Source of the DNA: Halanaerobium kushneri | GTDB taxonomy: Bacteria > Bacillota > Halanaerobiia > Halanaerobiales > Halanaerobiaceae | DNA: 64,000 nucleotides | NCBI RefSeq assembly: GCF_900156285.1 | Contig: NZ_FTNC01000002.1 | Span: 149,620-213,619 of the forward strand | Direction: 5' to 3' | Shown: piece after piece, positions 1-8,539 of the stretch | Numbering within the stretch: position 1 is the first letter of the stretch | Layout of the letters: each line of letters opens with the position of its first letter | Notes under the pieces: generated by a model | Databases searched by the model: none | What the model was told of the DNA's origin: nothing | What the model saw: only the letters and a program-made list of their open reading frames with translations | Translations under genes and position numbers: made by a program

Positions 1-686
1 GCTCCCTTTTCTCCCAGTGTAACAACTGCTGTAGAAATTGTGTTCAAATATCTGCATGCTTTTTCCATATTAGAAAACCCTGTAATTTTTTTTGCTTCCA
101 GTTCATTACAAAAAAAGATATCTGTGTAGTGCATAATTTCCTCAAATTCATCTTTATGTTCTCCATAATATTCGGCAGCATTCCAACCAGTTACAAGAGA
201 AATATTTAAGTCCATTTTACTTATTTTTTTGATTAAGCCCATAAAATCATTACCTGCAGCCAAAGAAATATGCAATCTAGTGAAATTATTAGGATTGTTA
301 TTTTCAGCTATTTCTTGCAGTATTTGTTCTGTTTTATCTTCTATTCCCCGATAGCTAATAAAAGACCTGTCGCCATCATAAACTATAGCAGTAGAATTAT
401 TAGTAACTGCAGGTTCAATCTTTTTTAAATATTTAATCCCTACTTCTTCCTGTTTTAGTTTATTAATTAAATATTCACCCTGAACATCACTACCTACTGC
501 TCCAGCAAGTTCTACATCTAATCCCAATCTACTCATTCCTACAGCAGTAATTGCCATTCCTCCTGCTGATGTTTTATAATCAGAACAAAATATCTCCTGA
601 CCTTTACTGGGGAGATTTTCTAAACCTTTATAAATAGTATCAAAAAATATTTCTCCAACTAATAATATTTTTTCTGTCAAAATCAT
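1..686 (-). CDS. PfkB-family carbohydrate kinase (C-terminus cut by window edge)
   Basis: The visible 228 residues are the N-terminal part of a ribokinase/PfkB sugar kinase, a cytosolic enzyme that phosphorylates a sugar or sugar acid with ATP. Translation shows ILLVGEIFFDTI, then the PfkB signature 1 region SAGGMAITAVGMSRLGLDV followed by AGAVGSDVQGEYL, and the VVTLGEKG strand near the edge. The signature 2 region (DTxGAGD) lies beyond the window. It is the last visible gene of the GntR-binding protein-permease-permease operon, so it probably phosphorylates the imported sugar. The ATG at 686 abuts its AAGGAAG ribosome site with no spacer. The TTG two codons later has a normal 6-base spacer and may be the real start. 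Substrate unknown; KDG kinase is possible but unsupported. Confidence 0.85.
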   Translation of the reverse strand, partial: MILTEKILLVGEIFFDTIYKGLENLPSKGQEIFCSDYKTSAGGMAITAVGMSRLGLDVELAGAVGSDVQGEYLINKLKQEEVGIKYLKKIEPAVTNNSTAIVYDGDRSFISYRGIEDKTEQILQEIAENNNPNNFTRLHISLAAGNDFMGLIKKISKMDLNISLVTGWNAAEYYGEHKDEFEEIMHYTDIFFCNELEAKKITGFSNMEKACRYLNTISTAVVTLGEKG

Positions 687-721
687 CTTCCTTTCTTAAT
701 AATTGTAATTTATATTAAAAG

Positions 722-1558
722 TTAATCAAGAACTCCCTGACTCAATCCTTTAACTAAATGACGCTGAAATATTAAATAAAATATTATCATCGGTACCGAA
801 GTTATAGTTGTACCGGTCAACATTAAAGGAATATTAGTAGTATATCTTCCTTTAAAAAACATCAGGCCTACTGGGAGAGTTACTTTAGCAGGATCCTGCA
901 GTAAAATTAAAGGAAGCAGATAAGCATTCCAAGTCCAGACAGTTGTAAGTGCAGCTGAAGTAATAATCGCCGGTTTGGCAATTGGTACTAGTATTTTCCA
1001 TAAAACCTGCCAACTTGTTGCTCCATCAACCAGACTTGCTTCCAGCAATTCTTTTGGTAAACCTTTAAAAAAAGAACGCAAGACCATAGTTGCAAAACAG
1101 GCACTCATTGCAACTTGAGGCAATATTGGTGCTAGATAACTGTCTATTAAATTCAAACGTGCCATCAGCTGATATAATGGAATCATTATAAAAGGAGTAG
1201 CAATCATTATTCCAACTACAGTCGTAAATAATTTTATCGTTCTTTTAAAAGGGAATTCCATAAATGCAAGTGCATAAGCTGACATAATTGCAAATATATT
1301 TGCTAAAATAACTGTAGGAACAGTCACAATTATTGTATTAATAAAATAATAACGAAAATTGTATTCAATTAATACTTCTTTAAAATTGTCTATACTCCAG
1401 CTTTCTGGGAAAGCAAGAGCCCCATTAATTATTATATTAACATGCTCCCTAAAAGAACCTAAAAACATTAATACAAAAGGTATTAAAACAAATATAGATA
1501 AAACTATTAATATACTGTAAGTTAATAAATTTTTGAAAACCTGTTTTTTTGATATCAT
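722..1558 (-). CDS. ABC sugar transporter permease, MalG/UgpE type (CUT1)
   Basis: Inner-membrane permease subunit of a binding-protein-dependent sugar importer. About six hydrophobic helices are visible, plus the EAA loop with the conserved glycine, EASLVDGATSWQVLWKILVP, near two thirds of the length, which docks the ATPase. The chosen start is MISKK at 1558: the upstream permease stop and this ATG are separated by one base (TAA-T-ATG), and a GAGGGGAG ribosome site lies inside the end of the upstream gene. An in-frame ATG 27 bases earlier has no ribosome site. The tight packing indicates translational coupling. No ATPase gene is present nearby, so it probably uses a shared MsmX-type ATPase encoded elsewhere. 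Confidence 0.93.
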   Translation of the reverse strand: MISKKQVFKNLLTYSILIVLSIFVLIPFVLMFLGSFREHVNIIINGALAFPESWSIDNFKEVLIEYNFRYYFINTIIVTVPTVILANIFAIMSAYALAFMEFPFKRTIKLFTTVVGIMIATPFIMIPLYQLMARLNLIDSYLAPILPQVAMSACFATMVLRSFFKGLPKELLEASLVDGATSWQVLWKILVPIAKPAIITSAALTTVWTWNAYLLPLILLQDPAKVTLPVGLMFFKGRYTTNIPLMLTGTTITSVPMIIFYLIFQRHLVKGLSQGVLD

Positions 1559-1559
1559 A

Positions 1560-2462
1560 TTAGCTCCCCTCACCAATTCTCTCAATTATCTGCGTTAAAA
1601 CTAATATTAATACTACAAGAATTACTACCAGCGCTGATGCATAACCTAACTCATACTGAACAAAAGCGAGTTCATAAGCATAAAGAGAAATTGGTCGAGT
1701 TCCATAAGAACCACCTGTTGTCGAAGACACTATACCAAAAATATTGGTGCTCAGCGACCTGATTAAAGTAACTACAAATACCACTACCATTTCATATCTT
1801 AATTCAGGTAAAGTTATATATATAAATTGCTGAGTCGAATTGGCTCCATCAATCTTAGCTGCTTCATAAATACTTTCATCAATTTTTTGTATGCCTGATA
1901 AAAATATTATTACTGCAAAACCTAATGTCAGCCAAATACCTATAAATCCAACTGCATATGGTGCTGTACTTCGATGACCAAACCAGGCTGTTTGGTATTT
2001 ATCCAGACCAATTACTCCTAAAATTTGATTGATTACTCCAAATTGGGAAGAATAAATCCAGGAAAATATAATACCTATAGCTACAGATGCAATTACCTGG
2101 GGTAAGAAAAAAACGGTTCTGAAAAATCTCACTCCAAAAAGTTCAGTTCTTCCTATTAAAGAAGACACTATTAATCCTGCAATTACAGGAATTATACTAT
2201 ACATTACAATATAAATTAAATTAGCACTAAAAGAAGCCCAAAATTTGGGATCTTGAAACATATTTATGTAATTAGTAATTCCTAAAAAATTCATTTCTCC
2301 AATGCCATCCCATTTTAATAAACTATAAAAGAAAGTATTAATAAAGGGATAAATCAAAAATACAGATGTAATGGCTAAAGTGGGCAAAATATAAATATAT
2401 GGTGTAAATTTACCCATAATATCAAATAGAGGTTCAAAGTTTTTATCTTTTTCAGCAGACAT
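1560..2462 (-). CDS. ABC sugar transporter permease, MalF/UgpA type (CUT1)
   Basis: Second permease subunit of the same importer, 300 residues. Six membrane segments are visible, beginning with YIYILPTLAITSVFLIYPF near residue 25. The cytoplasmic EAA motif is YEAAKIDGANSTQQFIYITLP near residue 200. The length is normal for the MalF-like short subfamily. The ribosome site AGGAGG lies just upstream of the ATG. The gene follows the binding-protein gene after a 76-base gap holding a strong hairpin, and is followed one base later by the partner permease. Substrate specificity cannot be read from the permeases. Confidence 0.93.
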   Translation of the reverse strand: MSAEKDKNFEPLFDIMGKFTPYIYILPTLAITSVFLIYPFINTFFYSLLKWDGIGEMNFLGITNYINMFQDPKFWASFSANLIYIVMYSIIPVIAGLIVSSLIGRTELFGVRFFRTVFFLPQVIASVAIGIIFSWIYSSQFGVINQILGVIGLDKYQTAWFGHRSTAPYAVGFIGIWLTLGFAVIIFLSGIQKIDESIYEAAKIDGANSTQQFIYITLPELRYEMVVVFVVTLIRSLSTNIFGIVSSTTGGSYGTRPISLYAYELAFVQYELGYASALVVILVVLILVLTQIIERIGEGS

Positions 2463-2490
2463 AAAATTCCTCCTAAAATCACTTAATTAA

Positions 2491-2514
2491 GCGACCTCTT
2501 ATTAAAGAGGCCGC
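2491..2514 (-). other. Intercistronic hairpin after binding-protein gene
   Basis: Arms GCGACCTCTT and AAGAGGCCGC form a 10-bp stem with one G-U wobble on the minus strand and a 4-base loop. No U-run follows in the minus-strand transcript, so it is more likely a 3' stabiliser or partial attenuator than a full terminator. This position between binding protein and permeases is typical of differential expression in ABC operons. Confidence 0.65.
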
Positions 2515-2538
2515 TTTTTTCTTTATTACTGTTTATTT

Positions 2539-3882
2539 TTAATCCGCTTTGGGTTTTTCATCCTGCCACTGTCTAAAATCAGTTTCTATTTTTTCTACAA
2601 AATCTACTGGAGAAATATCTAAGTTCATTAGATTCTGTCCTGCTTCTCCCATAGTGTCCCACATTGAAGATGAAATCCAGTCTAAATAGTGCCCTAGTCT
2701 TCCAGAGTCATTCACTTCATTCCAAGTAGTATAAATATCGTATTTTAATGTACCCCTTTCTAATTCAGAAGTATCTACTGGAACTGAAGCTGGTAGACTG
2801 TTATTATCTATCAAATGTTCATTAGTAGATTCCGAAGAAATAACTATATCAATAAACTCAGCAGCCAGATCAGGATGTTCTGTGTAAGCACTTATACCAT
2901 AGGGAACAAGCATTCCGCCAACCTGAGGCGGTAATTTTCCATCCTTTTTATAAGGAGGAAATGGGAAAAATCCTGCTTCAATATCAGATACAGTTATATC
3001 TCCACTGTACCAGCTTCCCTGAATAAATATTGCTGCTTTACCAGCTGTAAAGATTGGCAAGGCATCATCTCCATTTAAACCGGAAAACCCATCAACAAAA
3101 TAATCATTTTCCACCCACTCTTGTAAAATAGATGCTGATTCTTGAGTGCTTTTATTAACAAAACTCCGATCTTCATCCCACCGAAGAACAATATCATCTA
3201 GATATTCTTGAGCATTATCTGCACCCATGTCATGAGCCAGAACACTTCCTAAGACTTCACCATAAAGATGGAAAAACTGCCAGTCATCTAAACCACCGTA
3301 AGTAATTGGAATATACCCTGCATCCTTGAGAGTTTTTAATACTTCTTCGAATTCTTCTAAACTCTGAGGTATATTTAGATCAAGCTCTTCAAATATTTCT
3401 TTGTTATAGTAAACACCTACTAACTCTCCCATAAATGGGACAGCATAAAGGTTACCTTTACCTAAGACTGTACCATCTTCAGAATAACGAGCTCTGTTCA
3501 TAACTGCAGGAGATAATATTTTATCTTCCCAGTTATATTCTTCTGCATATTTGTCTAGTGCTAGCAAATGACCTCCTCTAACTAGTGGTCCCATCATTGT
3601 TTCTGCATTATTTACAGTCATAATATCAGGACCCTGACCTTTTGGTAAAGCGGCCATTATCTGCATTTTTAGATCATCTAATGGTCTCGCTACACGTTGA
3701 AAGCTAACATTTGGATGTTTCTGCTTAAATTTCTCCATAGCATCTTTAATTATTTGATCATTTGCTTGCCTAAAATAATTATCCCATACTTTAAGCACTA
3801 CCTCTTCTTGAGCAGAAACCACAGAAGCAATTGAAGCTAAAACCAGCATTAATACAACAATAACAAAAATTGATCTTTTCAT
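2539..3882 (-). CDS. Extracellular sugar-binding protein of CUT1 ABC transporter
   Basis: A 447-residue solute-binding lipoprotein-like or secreted protein of family 1 (UgpB/MalE type). A signal peptide is clear: basic start MKRS, hydrophobic core IFVIVVLMLVLASIASVVSA, then the mature part beginning QEEVVLKVWDNYFR. The typical internal motif GQGPDIMTVNNAET occurs around residues 77-90, and AAIFIQGSWYSGD matches the family's ligand-contact region. It is the first structural gene after the GntR regulator and would deliver the sugar to the two permeases downstream. Ribosome site AAAGGGGGAAAAGG precedes the ATG. The ligand is unknown. Confidence 0.93.
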   Translation of the reverse strand: MKRSIFVIVVLMLVLASIASVVSAQEEVVLKVWDNYFRQANDQIIKDAMEKFKQKHPNVSFQRVARPLDDLKMQIMAALPKGQGPDIMTVNNAETMMGPLVRGGHLLALDKYAEEYNWEDKILSPAVMNRARYSEDGTVLGKGNLYAVPFMGELVGVYYNKEIFEELDLNIPQSLEEFEEVLKTLKDAGYIPITYGGLDDWQFFHLYGEVLGSVLAHDMGADNAQEYLDDIVLRWDEDRSFVNKSTQESASILQEWVENDYFVDGFSGLNGDDALPIFTAGKAAIFIQGSWYSGDITVSDIEAGFFPFPPYKKDGKLPPQVGGMLVPYGISAYTEHPDLAAEFIDIVISSESTNEHLIDNNSLPASVPVDTSELERGTLKYDIYTTWNEVNDSGRLGHYLDWISSSMWDTMGEAGQNLMNLDISPVDFVEKIETDFRQWQDEKPKAD

Positions 3883-3923
3883 TTACCTTTTCCCCCTTTA
3901 ATATTTTTTCTTTTATTTAATAA

Positions 3924-3966
3924 AACTTTCCTCGGCAATTATCAATTATGTATTTAAGGAAAGTTA
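3924..3966 (-). other. Possible attenuator hairpin between GntR and binding-protein genes
   Basis: AACTTTCCT and AGGAAAAGTT can pair (one bulged base) across a 24-base loop. On the minus strand the stem is followed by TTTTATT. It lies between the regulator stop and the binding-protein start, so it could lower or regulate read-through. The stem is short, so this is weak evidence. Confidence 0.35.
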
Positions 3967-3977
3967 GTAAGCCTAAA

Positions 3978-4706
3978 TCAACGACGACTTGAAATTTGAA
4001 AATAAAATCTGTCTGTACGATAAATATTTACACAGTATAAAATTGGTTCCATCTTAACATTAAAATAAGTTTCTTCAGCACTTAAAACAGGTGCCCCTGC
4101 TTTCAATTCCAATTTTTTAGCTATATCTTTTTCAACACCAGCTGCTCTGACATTTAGTTGAGAAAATTCTAATTCAATTCCACAATTTTCTTTTAAATAA
4201 GTAAATAATGATTCATCTAAATCATCTAACATAAAATTTTCTGGAATTATTGTATGCGGAAGTTTATCTATACTGTAGATCATTGGCTTTCCATCACCAG
4301 TTCTTGTTCTTTCAATAACTGCAACTTTTGTACCTTTTTCTACAGTTAAAATATCAGCCAAATTTTGATCTGCTTTTTCCCAACTCAATTTTTTATAACT
4401 AGTTCCTGCCTCTAAACCCTGTTCTTTTATACTTTCAGTAAAACTTTTTAATCTTTCCATTCCATTTATCTGAGAACGAGTGATTAATGTTCCAATACCC
4501 TGCATTCTTTTTACTAGACCATCACTTTCTAAAATTCCAATAGCTTCTCTAATTGTGCTCCTGCTAACTGACATCATCTCAGTTAGATCTTTAAGTGGTG
4601 GTAATTTATCTTCATCTTCAAAAATCCCAGTTTTTATTTCTGCTTTTAATTCGTTATAGATTTGTATATAAAGAGGCTGCTCACGTCTTCTTCTATTTTT
4701 ATCCAT
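3978..4706 (-). CDS. GntR-family transcriptional regulator (HutC/UTRA type)
   Basis: A 242-residue regulator. Residues about 10-75 form the winged helix-turn-helix of GntR (PLYIQIYNELKAEIKTGIF, LPPLKDLTEMMSVSRSTIREA, GLVKRMQGIGTLIT). Residues about 95-235 match the UTRA effector-binding domain (FTESIKEQGLEAGTSYKKL, TKVAVIERTRTGDGKPMIYS, LSAEETYFNVKMEPILYCVNIYRTDRF). It heads the sugar ABC operon and probably represses it until a sugar phosphate or related ligand binds. A 19-bp palindrome overlaps its own promoter, which supports autoregulation. The effector is unknown, but the PfkB kinase at the operon end suggests a phosphorylated sugar. Confidence 0.92.
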   Translation of the reverse strand: MDKNRRRREQPLYIQIYNELKAEIKTGIFEDEDKLPPLKDLTEMMSVSRSTIREAIGILESDGLVKRMQGIGTLITRSQINGMERLKSFTESIKEQGLEAGTSYKKLSWEKADQNLADILTVEKGTKVAVIERTRTGDGKPMIYSIDKLPHTIIPENFMLDDLDESLFTYLKENCGIELEFSQLNVRAAGVEKDIAKKLELKAGAPVLSAEETYFNVKMEPILYCVNIYRTDRFYFQISSRR

Positions 4707-4743
4707 TTAATCAACTCCTATCATTCATCATTCATCTGATGTC

Positions 4744-4779
4744 TGATATTATTATAATATCATTTTTTTGAATTGTCAA
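4744..4779 (-). promoter_or_regulatory. Sigma-A promoter with overlapping GntR-type operator
   Basis: On the minus strand TTGACA (4779-4774) and TATAAT (4756-4751) are separated by exactly 17 bases, a consensus promoter for the GntR-led operon. The -10 lies inside the perfect odd palindrome TGATATTATTATAATATCA (4744-4762), placed where a repressor would block polymerase. Its link to the adjacent GntR protein is inference. Confidence 0.8.
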
Positions 4780-4989
4780 ATTATTTCGCTAATTAATACT
4801 CTAGATACATTTCATATTTCAATTCACCTTTTAAATCATTAATATTAGTAATCCGCAAAATAGAAAGCTAAACTTTAATTTTTAAATCGAGTAGGAGAGA
4901 AATAATTAATTTATTTCTCGTCCTCTCACACCACCACAGCGTACCGTTCGGTACTGGGCGGTTCATTAAGAATTAATTACTTGTGTATA

Positions 4990-6301
4990 TCATTCCGTAA
5001 AACTAAGGTATCCCAGCTTCTTTAGAAATTTGTTGGTAAAGGTTCTTGTAAGTATTTGACTAATGGAAATTCTCCAGTAGCCTTTTCTTGTGTTAGCATA
5101 TCCCCACGCTTTAGATTCTTTAATGCCCAGTTTCTTGAGCATCCTAAAACGAGTTCTAACCCTTTTCCACCTTTTCCAGTAGCACATCCTTATTCGTCGT
5201 CTTGTCCACTGGTCAAGAGCTCTCATTTTGCTTTTCATATCAGCTATTTTATAATAGCTGACCCAGCCTGTGATTGTCTGTTTTAATTTCTTAAAACGAT
5301 ATTTCATTGTCCAGGCTTTATTTCTCGATGTGAGTTCTTTTATTTTTGCTTTAATTTTCTTGATTGATTTCGGGTGGACTCTAATCCTTACTTTACCTTT
5401 CCTTCGATAAAATGAGAACCCTAAGAATTTCCTTCTCCAGGGTCTGCCGACTGCACTTTTTGTTGTATTAACTTTAAGTTTCAGTTTCTTTTCAATAAAT
5501 ACAGTTATGCTTTTCATAACTCTTTTAGCCGCTTTTCTGCTTTTAACAAAGATCTGACTATCATCAGCATAGCGACAGAATTTATGATTGCGTTTCTCCA
5601 GTTCTTTATCCAGTTCATCCAGCATGATATTACTAAGCAATGGACTTAAAGGCCCGCCTTATGCAAAGAAAGTTATTATGCTAAGCTTAGCATAAGCCAC
5701 CCTGAGGGGTTCTTTTTTTTGTGGGTATATATTCTCCATCCTTCATGACTCCCATGGTCAGCCACGATTTTATTATTTCAATTACCCATCCATCTGTTAC
5801 TTTTTGCCTGATAAATTTTATTAAAAGCTCATGATCTATATTATCGAAAAACCCTTTAATGTCTGCATCTAATACCCATTTGTAGCCCTGTTCTTTGTAT
5901 TCTTCTATTTTGTTTATCGCATCAATCTGCGATTTACCTTTTCTAAATCCCAAAGAACAGTCACAGAATTCTTTTTCATATATCGGTTCCAGTATTCCTC
6001 TCACTGCAGCCTGAGCTATTCTATCTTTAACTGTAGGTATTCCAAGTGGTCGCTGTCTTCCATCACTTTTTGGGATAAATACTCTCAGTGCTGGTTTGGG
6101 TTGATATCTATTCTCTAAGAATTCTCTGTATAGTTCTCTCATGTGAACTGCATAGTTTTCTTTGAATTCTACTGTATCTATTCTATCAACACCTGCATTA
6201 CCACCGTTATCTAAGACATGTTTTGCGGCTACTTTCATATTTCTAATCTTTGTTACTTTATCTTTAAGAGTGTAGTACGTTTTCTTAGTTATCTCTTTCA
6301 C
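4990..6301 (-). pseudogene. Group II intron reverse transcriptase/maturase, broken
   Basis: The maturase normally reverse-transcribes the intron and helps it splice. The 5' piece (5687-6301, GTG start with AAGGA upstream) carries RT blocks 0-4: NAGVDRIDTVEF, RPLGIPTVKDRIAQAA, VLDADIKGFFDNIDH and TPQGG. The 3' piece (from about 5655 to 4990) resumes with GPLSPLLSN, the YADD catalytic box (CRYADDSQIF) and the GIIM/X maturase domain (GWVSYYKIADMKSKMRALDQ). No HNH domain follows. Between the pieces a 43-bp insertion at the PQGG box brings a stop and a frame change, so no full-length protein can be made without recoding. The intron is probably immobile unless helped in trans. Confidence 0.88.
5656..5698 (-). 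repeat. 43-bp palindrome-bearing insertion in the maturase gene
   Basis: On the minus strand the codons for PQGG are separated from GPLSPLL by an extra 43 bases. The insert contains the perfect 20-bp palindrome TTATGCTAAGCTTAGCATAA (5676-5695) and is bounded by GGC on both sides. Its ends GCTTATGC and GCATAAGGC are imperfect inverted copies. The length is not a multiple of three. Confidence 0.75.
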
Positions 6302-7035
6302 CAGTCCTTACTTCACGACTTACCAGTCTTCAACTCTACAGTCCAGTTGAACAGACCCTATCTTCATAATATTATCAGCCACGTTTTAGATTCTCACCAA
6401 TCGCCCCCTCTGACATATTACTACTGAGGTTATGGTGTTTCTGGCCTACCACCTTTGGGATTAGATTTCTCCCTCCGGCTACCAGCCTGACCCATTGCTT
6501 TAAGCAATGTTTAAACCATTAAAATCTGTTTACCACTCCTGTAATATCTTCAACTTCGACTGCGCTGGCTGTCCTTTGCTAAACTGGTTTTATCCTCCTG
6601 CAGCTCGCCCTGCTATCTAAGGACCAGTCATCATAGCTACTATTGACGCCATCTGAACTCTGTATCTGCTTTATCTTGGTTTTCCCGTTCAGGTTATGCC
6701 TCGACTTACTAAAACTAGTTTCAGTTTCAGACAAATACAGAACTCCTCCGGTCAATTATTCTATCTTACTGTCATTCCAACCCTAATCACATCTGCAAAT
6801 CCGGCCTAGATTGCATGGTTTTTATACCGGCATTGAGCTTCTTCGTTTTTATGGCGAATCGCCATTTACAGATGCCACCTCTGGTTCACATAATGTTTTG
6901 GACTAACAGCACGTCTCAGACTCTTCAGATTCCACCTCGCGGTGAACACCCTGTCACTGTTGACTTCTACATGATACATGCCACAACATAGGTAGGACTT
7001 TCATCTACTATCAGAATAATTTACGGAGCACACAT

Positions 7036-7075
7036 AAAAAAAGTACAGTCTCAGTAAAATAGGAGACTGTACTTT
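7036..7075 (-). terminator. Intrinsic terminator, target of the group IIC intron
   Basis: AAAGTACAGTCTC (7040-7052) and GAGACTGTACTTT (7063-7075) form a perfect 13-bp stem with a 10-base loop. On the minus strand it is followed by a run of seven T, and the intron begins two bases after that run. It would have ended transcription of the methyltransferase gene before the ISL3 element landed between them. Confidence 0.9.
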
Positions 7076-7159
7076 GTTAATAAATTAAAATAATTTTGGT
7101 TGTATAATTAATGTTGTGAAGAAAAAACTGTAAATCTAAAAAAATCTAAATAAAAAAAG

Positions 7160-7229
7160 GCATTTGCCTGACTCTGTTGAATTAATTAGTTTGCACACCA
7201 AAAATTCAATGAAAGAGTCAAGCAAATGC
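7160..7229 (+). other. Subterminal inverted repeat covering the transposase start
   Basis: Left arm 7160-7182 (GCATTTGCCTGACTCTGTTG, then AAT) and right arm 7204-7229 (ATTCAATG, then AAAGAGTCAAGCAAATGC) are imperfect inverted copies around a 21-base loop. The right arm includes the transposase ATG at 7226, so the RNA hairpin would bury the start codon and limit translation. Confidence 0.65.
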
Positions 7230-8431
7230 ATAATAATCTTGTCACAGATTTATTAGATTTACCAGACCTTGTGGCAACAGAATTAATCCAAACAGAAAAA
7301 TATTTAACTTTTATCGTTGATTACAAAACAGATCATGTTAAGTGTCCTATCTGTGGCAAAAAGGCAGATAATATTCATGATAGGCGTCCTCAAAGTATTC
7401 AGGATGTTCCTTTTAGAGATAAAAAAGTTGTTATTAAAATAGTTAAAAAACGCTATAGCTGCAAGCATTGTGGCAAAAGAGCAATACCAAAAAATCTTAA
7501 GAGTATTCCTGGTTATTCCAGGAAAACTGAGCGTTTTAAATTCTATCTTTTAAAGCAGACTGATGGCCGTGATTATTCAAGGGTAGCAAGAGAAAATGAT
7601 CTCAGCTATACAAGTATTAAAAACTCAGTTAATACTCAAATAGATACTATGATAGAAAAGGCTCAGCTGGAAACTTTAGATAAAGTTGAAGCTATCAGTA
7701 TTGATGAATTTGCAATCAAGAAAAAACATAAATACGCAGTTGCTTTAACTGATCCAATTAACGGTAAGCTAATTGAAGTTCTATCCTCTCGAAAAAAGAA
7801 GGATCTTATAGAGTACTTCAATACCTGGCCTGAGGAACTGCGGGAGCAGATCAAGTACTTCTCCATGGATATGTGGAGTCCATATAAAGCTGTTGCAGAA
7901 ACTGTTTTTCCAAATGCTAAAATAGTGGTTGATAAGTTTCATCTAGTTACAGCCATTAATAATGCCCTAGATAAGCTGAGAAAAGAGGAGCAGGATAAAC
8001 AGACTGCTGCTAATAGAAAGAAGTTCTATAAATCAAGACTAACCCTTCTAATGGCTGGTGAAGACCTTGATGATGACGGACACCAGCGACTGATAGAGAT
8101 CTTCAAACTATCTCCTGCTTTAGAAAAAGCATGGGAGCTAAAAGAAGAATTCCGTGATTTACTCCAAATTCCTGATGTTAAAGAATCTATTCAAGCTTTA
8201 AATCACTGGTATGAAAATGTTAGTCAGTCTAAATTAAGTCTTTTCTATAGAGCTAAAGGAACAGTGAAACGCTGGGAACAGCATATTATTAACTATTTTA
8301 AGACTAGAATAACCAACGGATTTGCTGAAGGATTAAACAACAAAATCAAATTAATCAAAAGAATTGGCTACGGTGTTCCCAAAGTTGAAAACTTAAAACG
8401 CCGAGTATATTTATCATTACTAAGTATTTAA
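7226..8431 (+). CDS. ISL3-family DDE transposase
   Basis: A 401-residue transposase that moves the ISL3 element. The N-terminal zinc finger is visible as CPICGKK near residue 33 and CKHCGKRA near residue 80. A helix-turn-helix-like stretch follows (DYSRVARENDLSYTSIKNSVN). The DDE core starts at IDEFAIKKKHKYAVALTDP and continues with FSMDMWSPYKAVAETVFPNAKIVVDKFH, and ends with the conserved TRITNGFAEGLNNKIKLIKR segment holding the glutamate. Length and domain order are normal, and no disruption is visible. The start ATG sits in a hairpin arm, and only a weak AAAGAG ribosome site precedes it. Confidence 0.93.
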   Translation: MHNNLVTDLLDLPDLVATELIQTEKYLTFIVDYKTDHVKCPICGKKADNIHDRRPQSIQDVPFRDKKVVIKIVKKRYSCKHCGKRAIPKNLKSIPGYSRKTERFKFYLLKQTDGRDYSRVARENDLSYTSIKNSVNTQIDTMIEKAQLETLDKVEAISIDEFAIKKKHKYAVALTDPINGKLIEVLSSRKKKDLIEYFNTWPEELREQIKYFSMDMWSPYKAVAETVFPNAKIVVDKFHLVTAINNALDKLRKEEQDKQTAANRKKFYKSRLTLLMAGEDLDDDGHQRLIEIFKLSPALEKAWELKEEFRDLLQIPDVKESIQALNHWYENVSQSKLSLFYRAKGTVKRWEQHIINYFKTRITNGFAEGLNNKIKLIKRIGYGVPKVENLKRRVYLSLLSI

Positions 8432-8539
8432 GAGAAATTTAAAAAATCAAAGAGCTAACATGATTCAATGGATGCTATTTAGATTTCACAACATTTGTTA
8501 AAGAACCATAATATTTAACTCTTTTTTTAATAAAATCCT

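Larger units (their letters stand above)
4886..7033 (-). mobile_element. Group IIC (bacterial class C) intron
   Basis: On the minus strand the element starts with GTGTGCTCC (7033) and carries intron-like domain I blocks, including GATGAAAGTCCTACC and GGTGGAATCTGAAG. It encodes a reverse transcriptase and ends with a domain V/VI segment: GAACCGCC, an inner stem GTACCG/CGGTAC, GGTGGTGTGAGAGGACG, then CTACTCGAT at 4886. Three things point to class C: the CGC triad in domain V, the lack of an endonuclease domain on the maturase, and insertion right behind a terminator U-tract. The 700 bases before the reading frame (6302-7033) are intron RNA domains I-IV, not missing genes. Exact ends are inferred from consensus. 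Confidence 0.82.
7098..8507 (+). mobile_element. ISL3-family insertion sequence, complete
   Basis: A 1,410-bp element. The left end starts GGTTGTATAATTAATGTTGT and the right end, read inward, GGTTCTTTAACAAATGTTGT. They share GGTT, TAA and the block AATGTTGTGAA as imperfect terminal inverted repeats. Flanks are ATAATTTT (7090-7097) and ATAATATT (8508-8515), an 8-base target duplication with one mismatch, as ISL3 elements make. It encloses one transposase gene. It separates the methyltransferase gene from its old terminator. Confidence 0.88.

Noticed and set aside
4793..4865. A minus-strand reading LRITNINDLKGELKYEMYLEY ending at TAA, just downstream of the group II intron
   Set aside because: Only about 24 codons, closed upstream by a stop, no recognisable family and no proper start; most likely chance, at best a gene-end remnant.
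5056..5286. Plus-strand open frame opposite the maturase gene
   Set aside because: Lies wholly antisense to conserved maturase sequence, has no ribosome site and a low-complexity composition.
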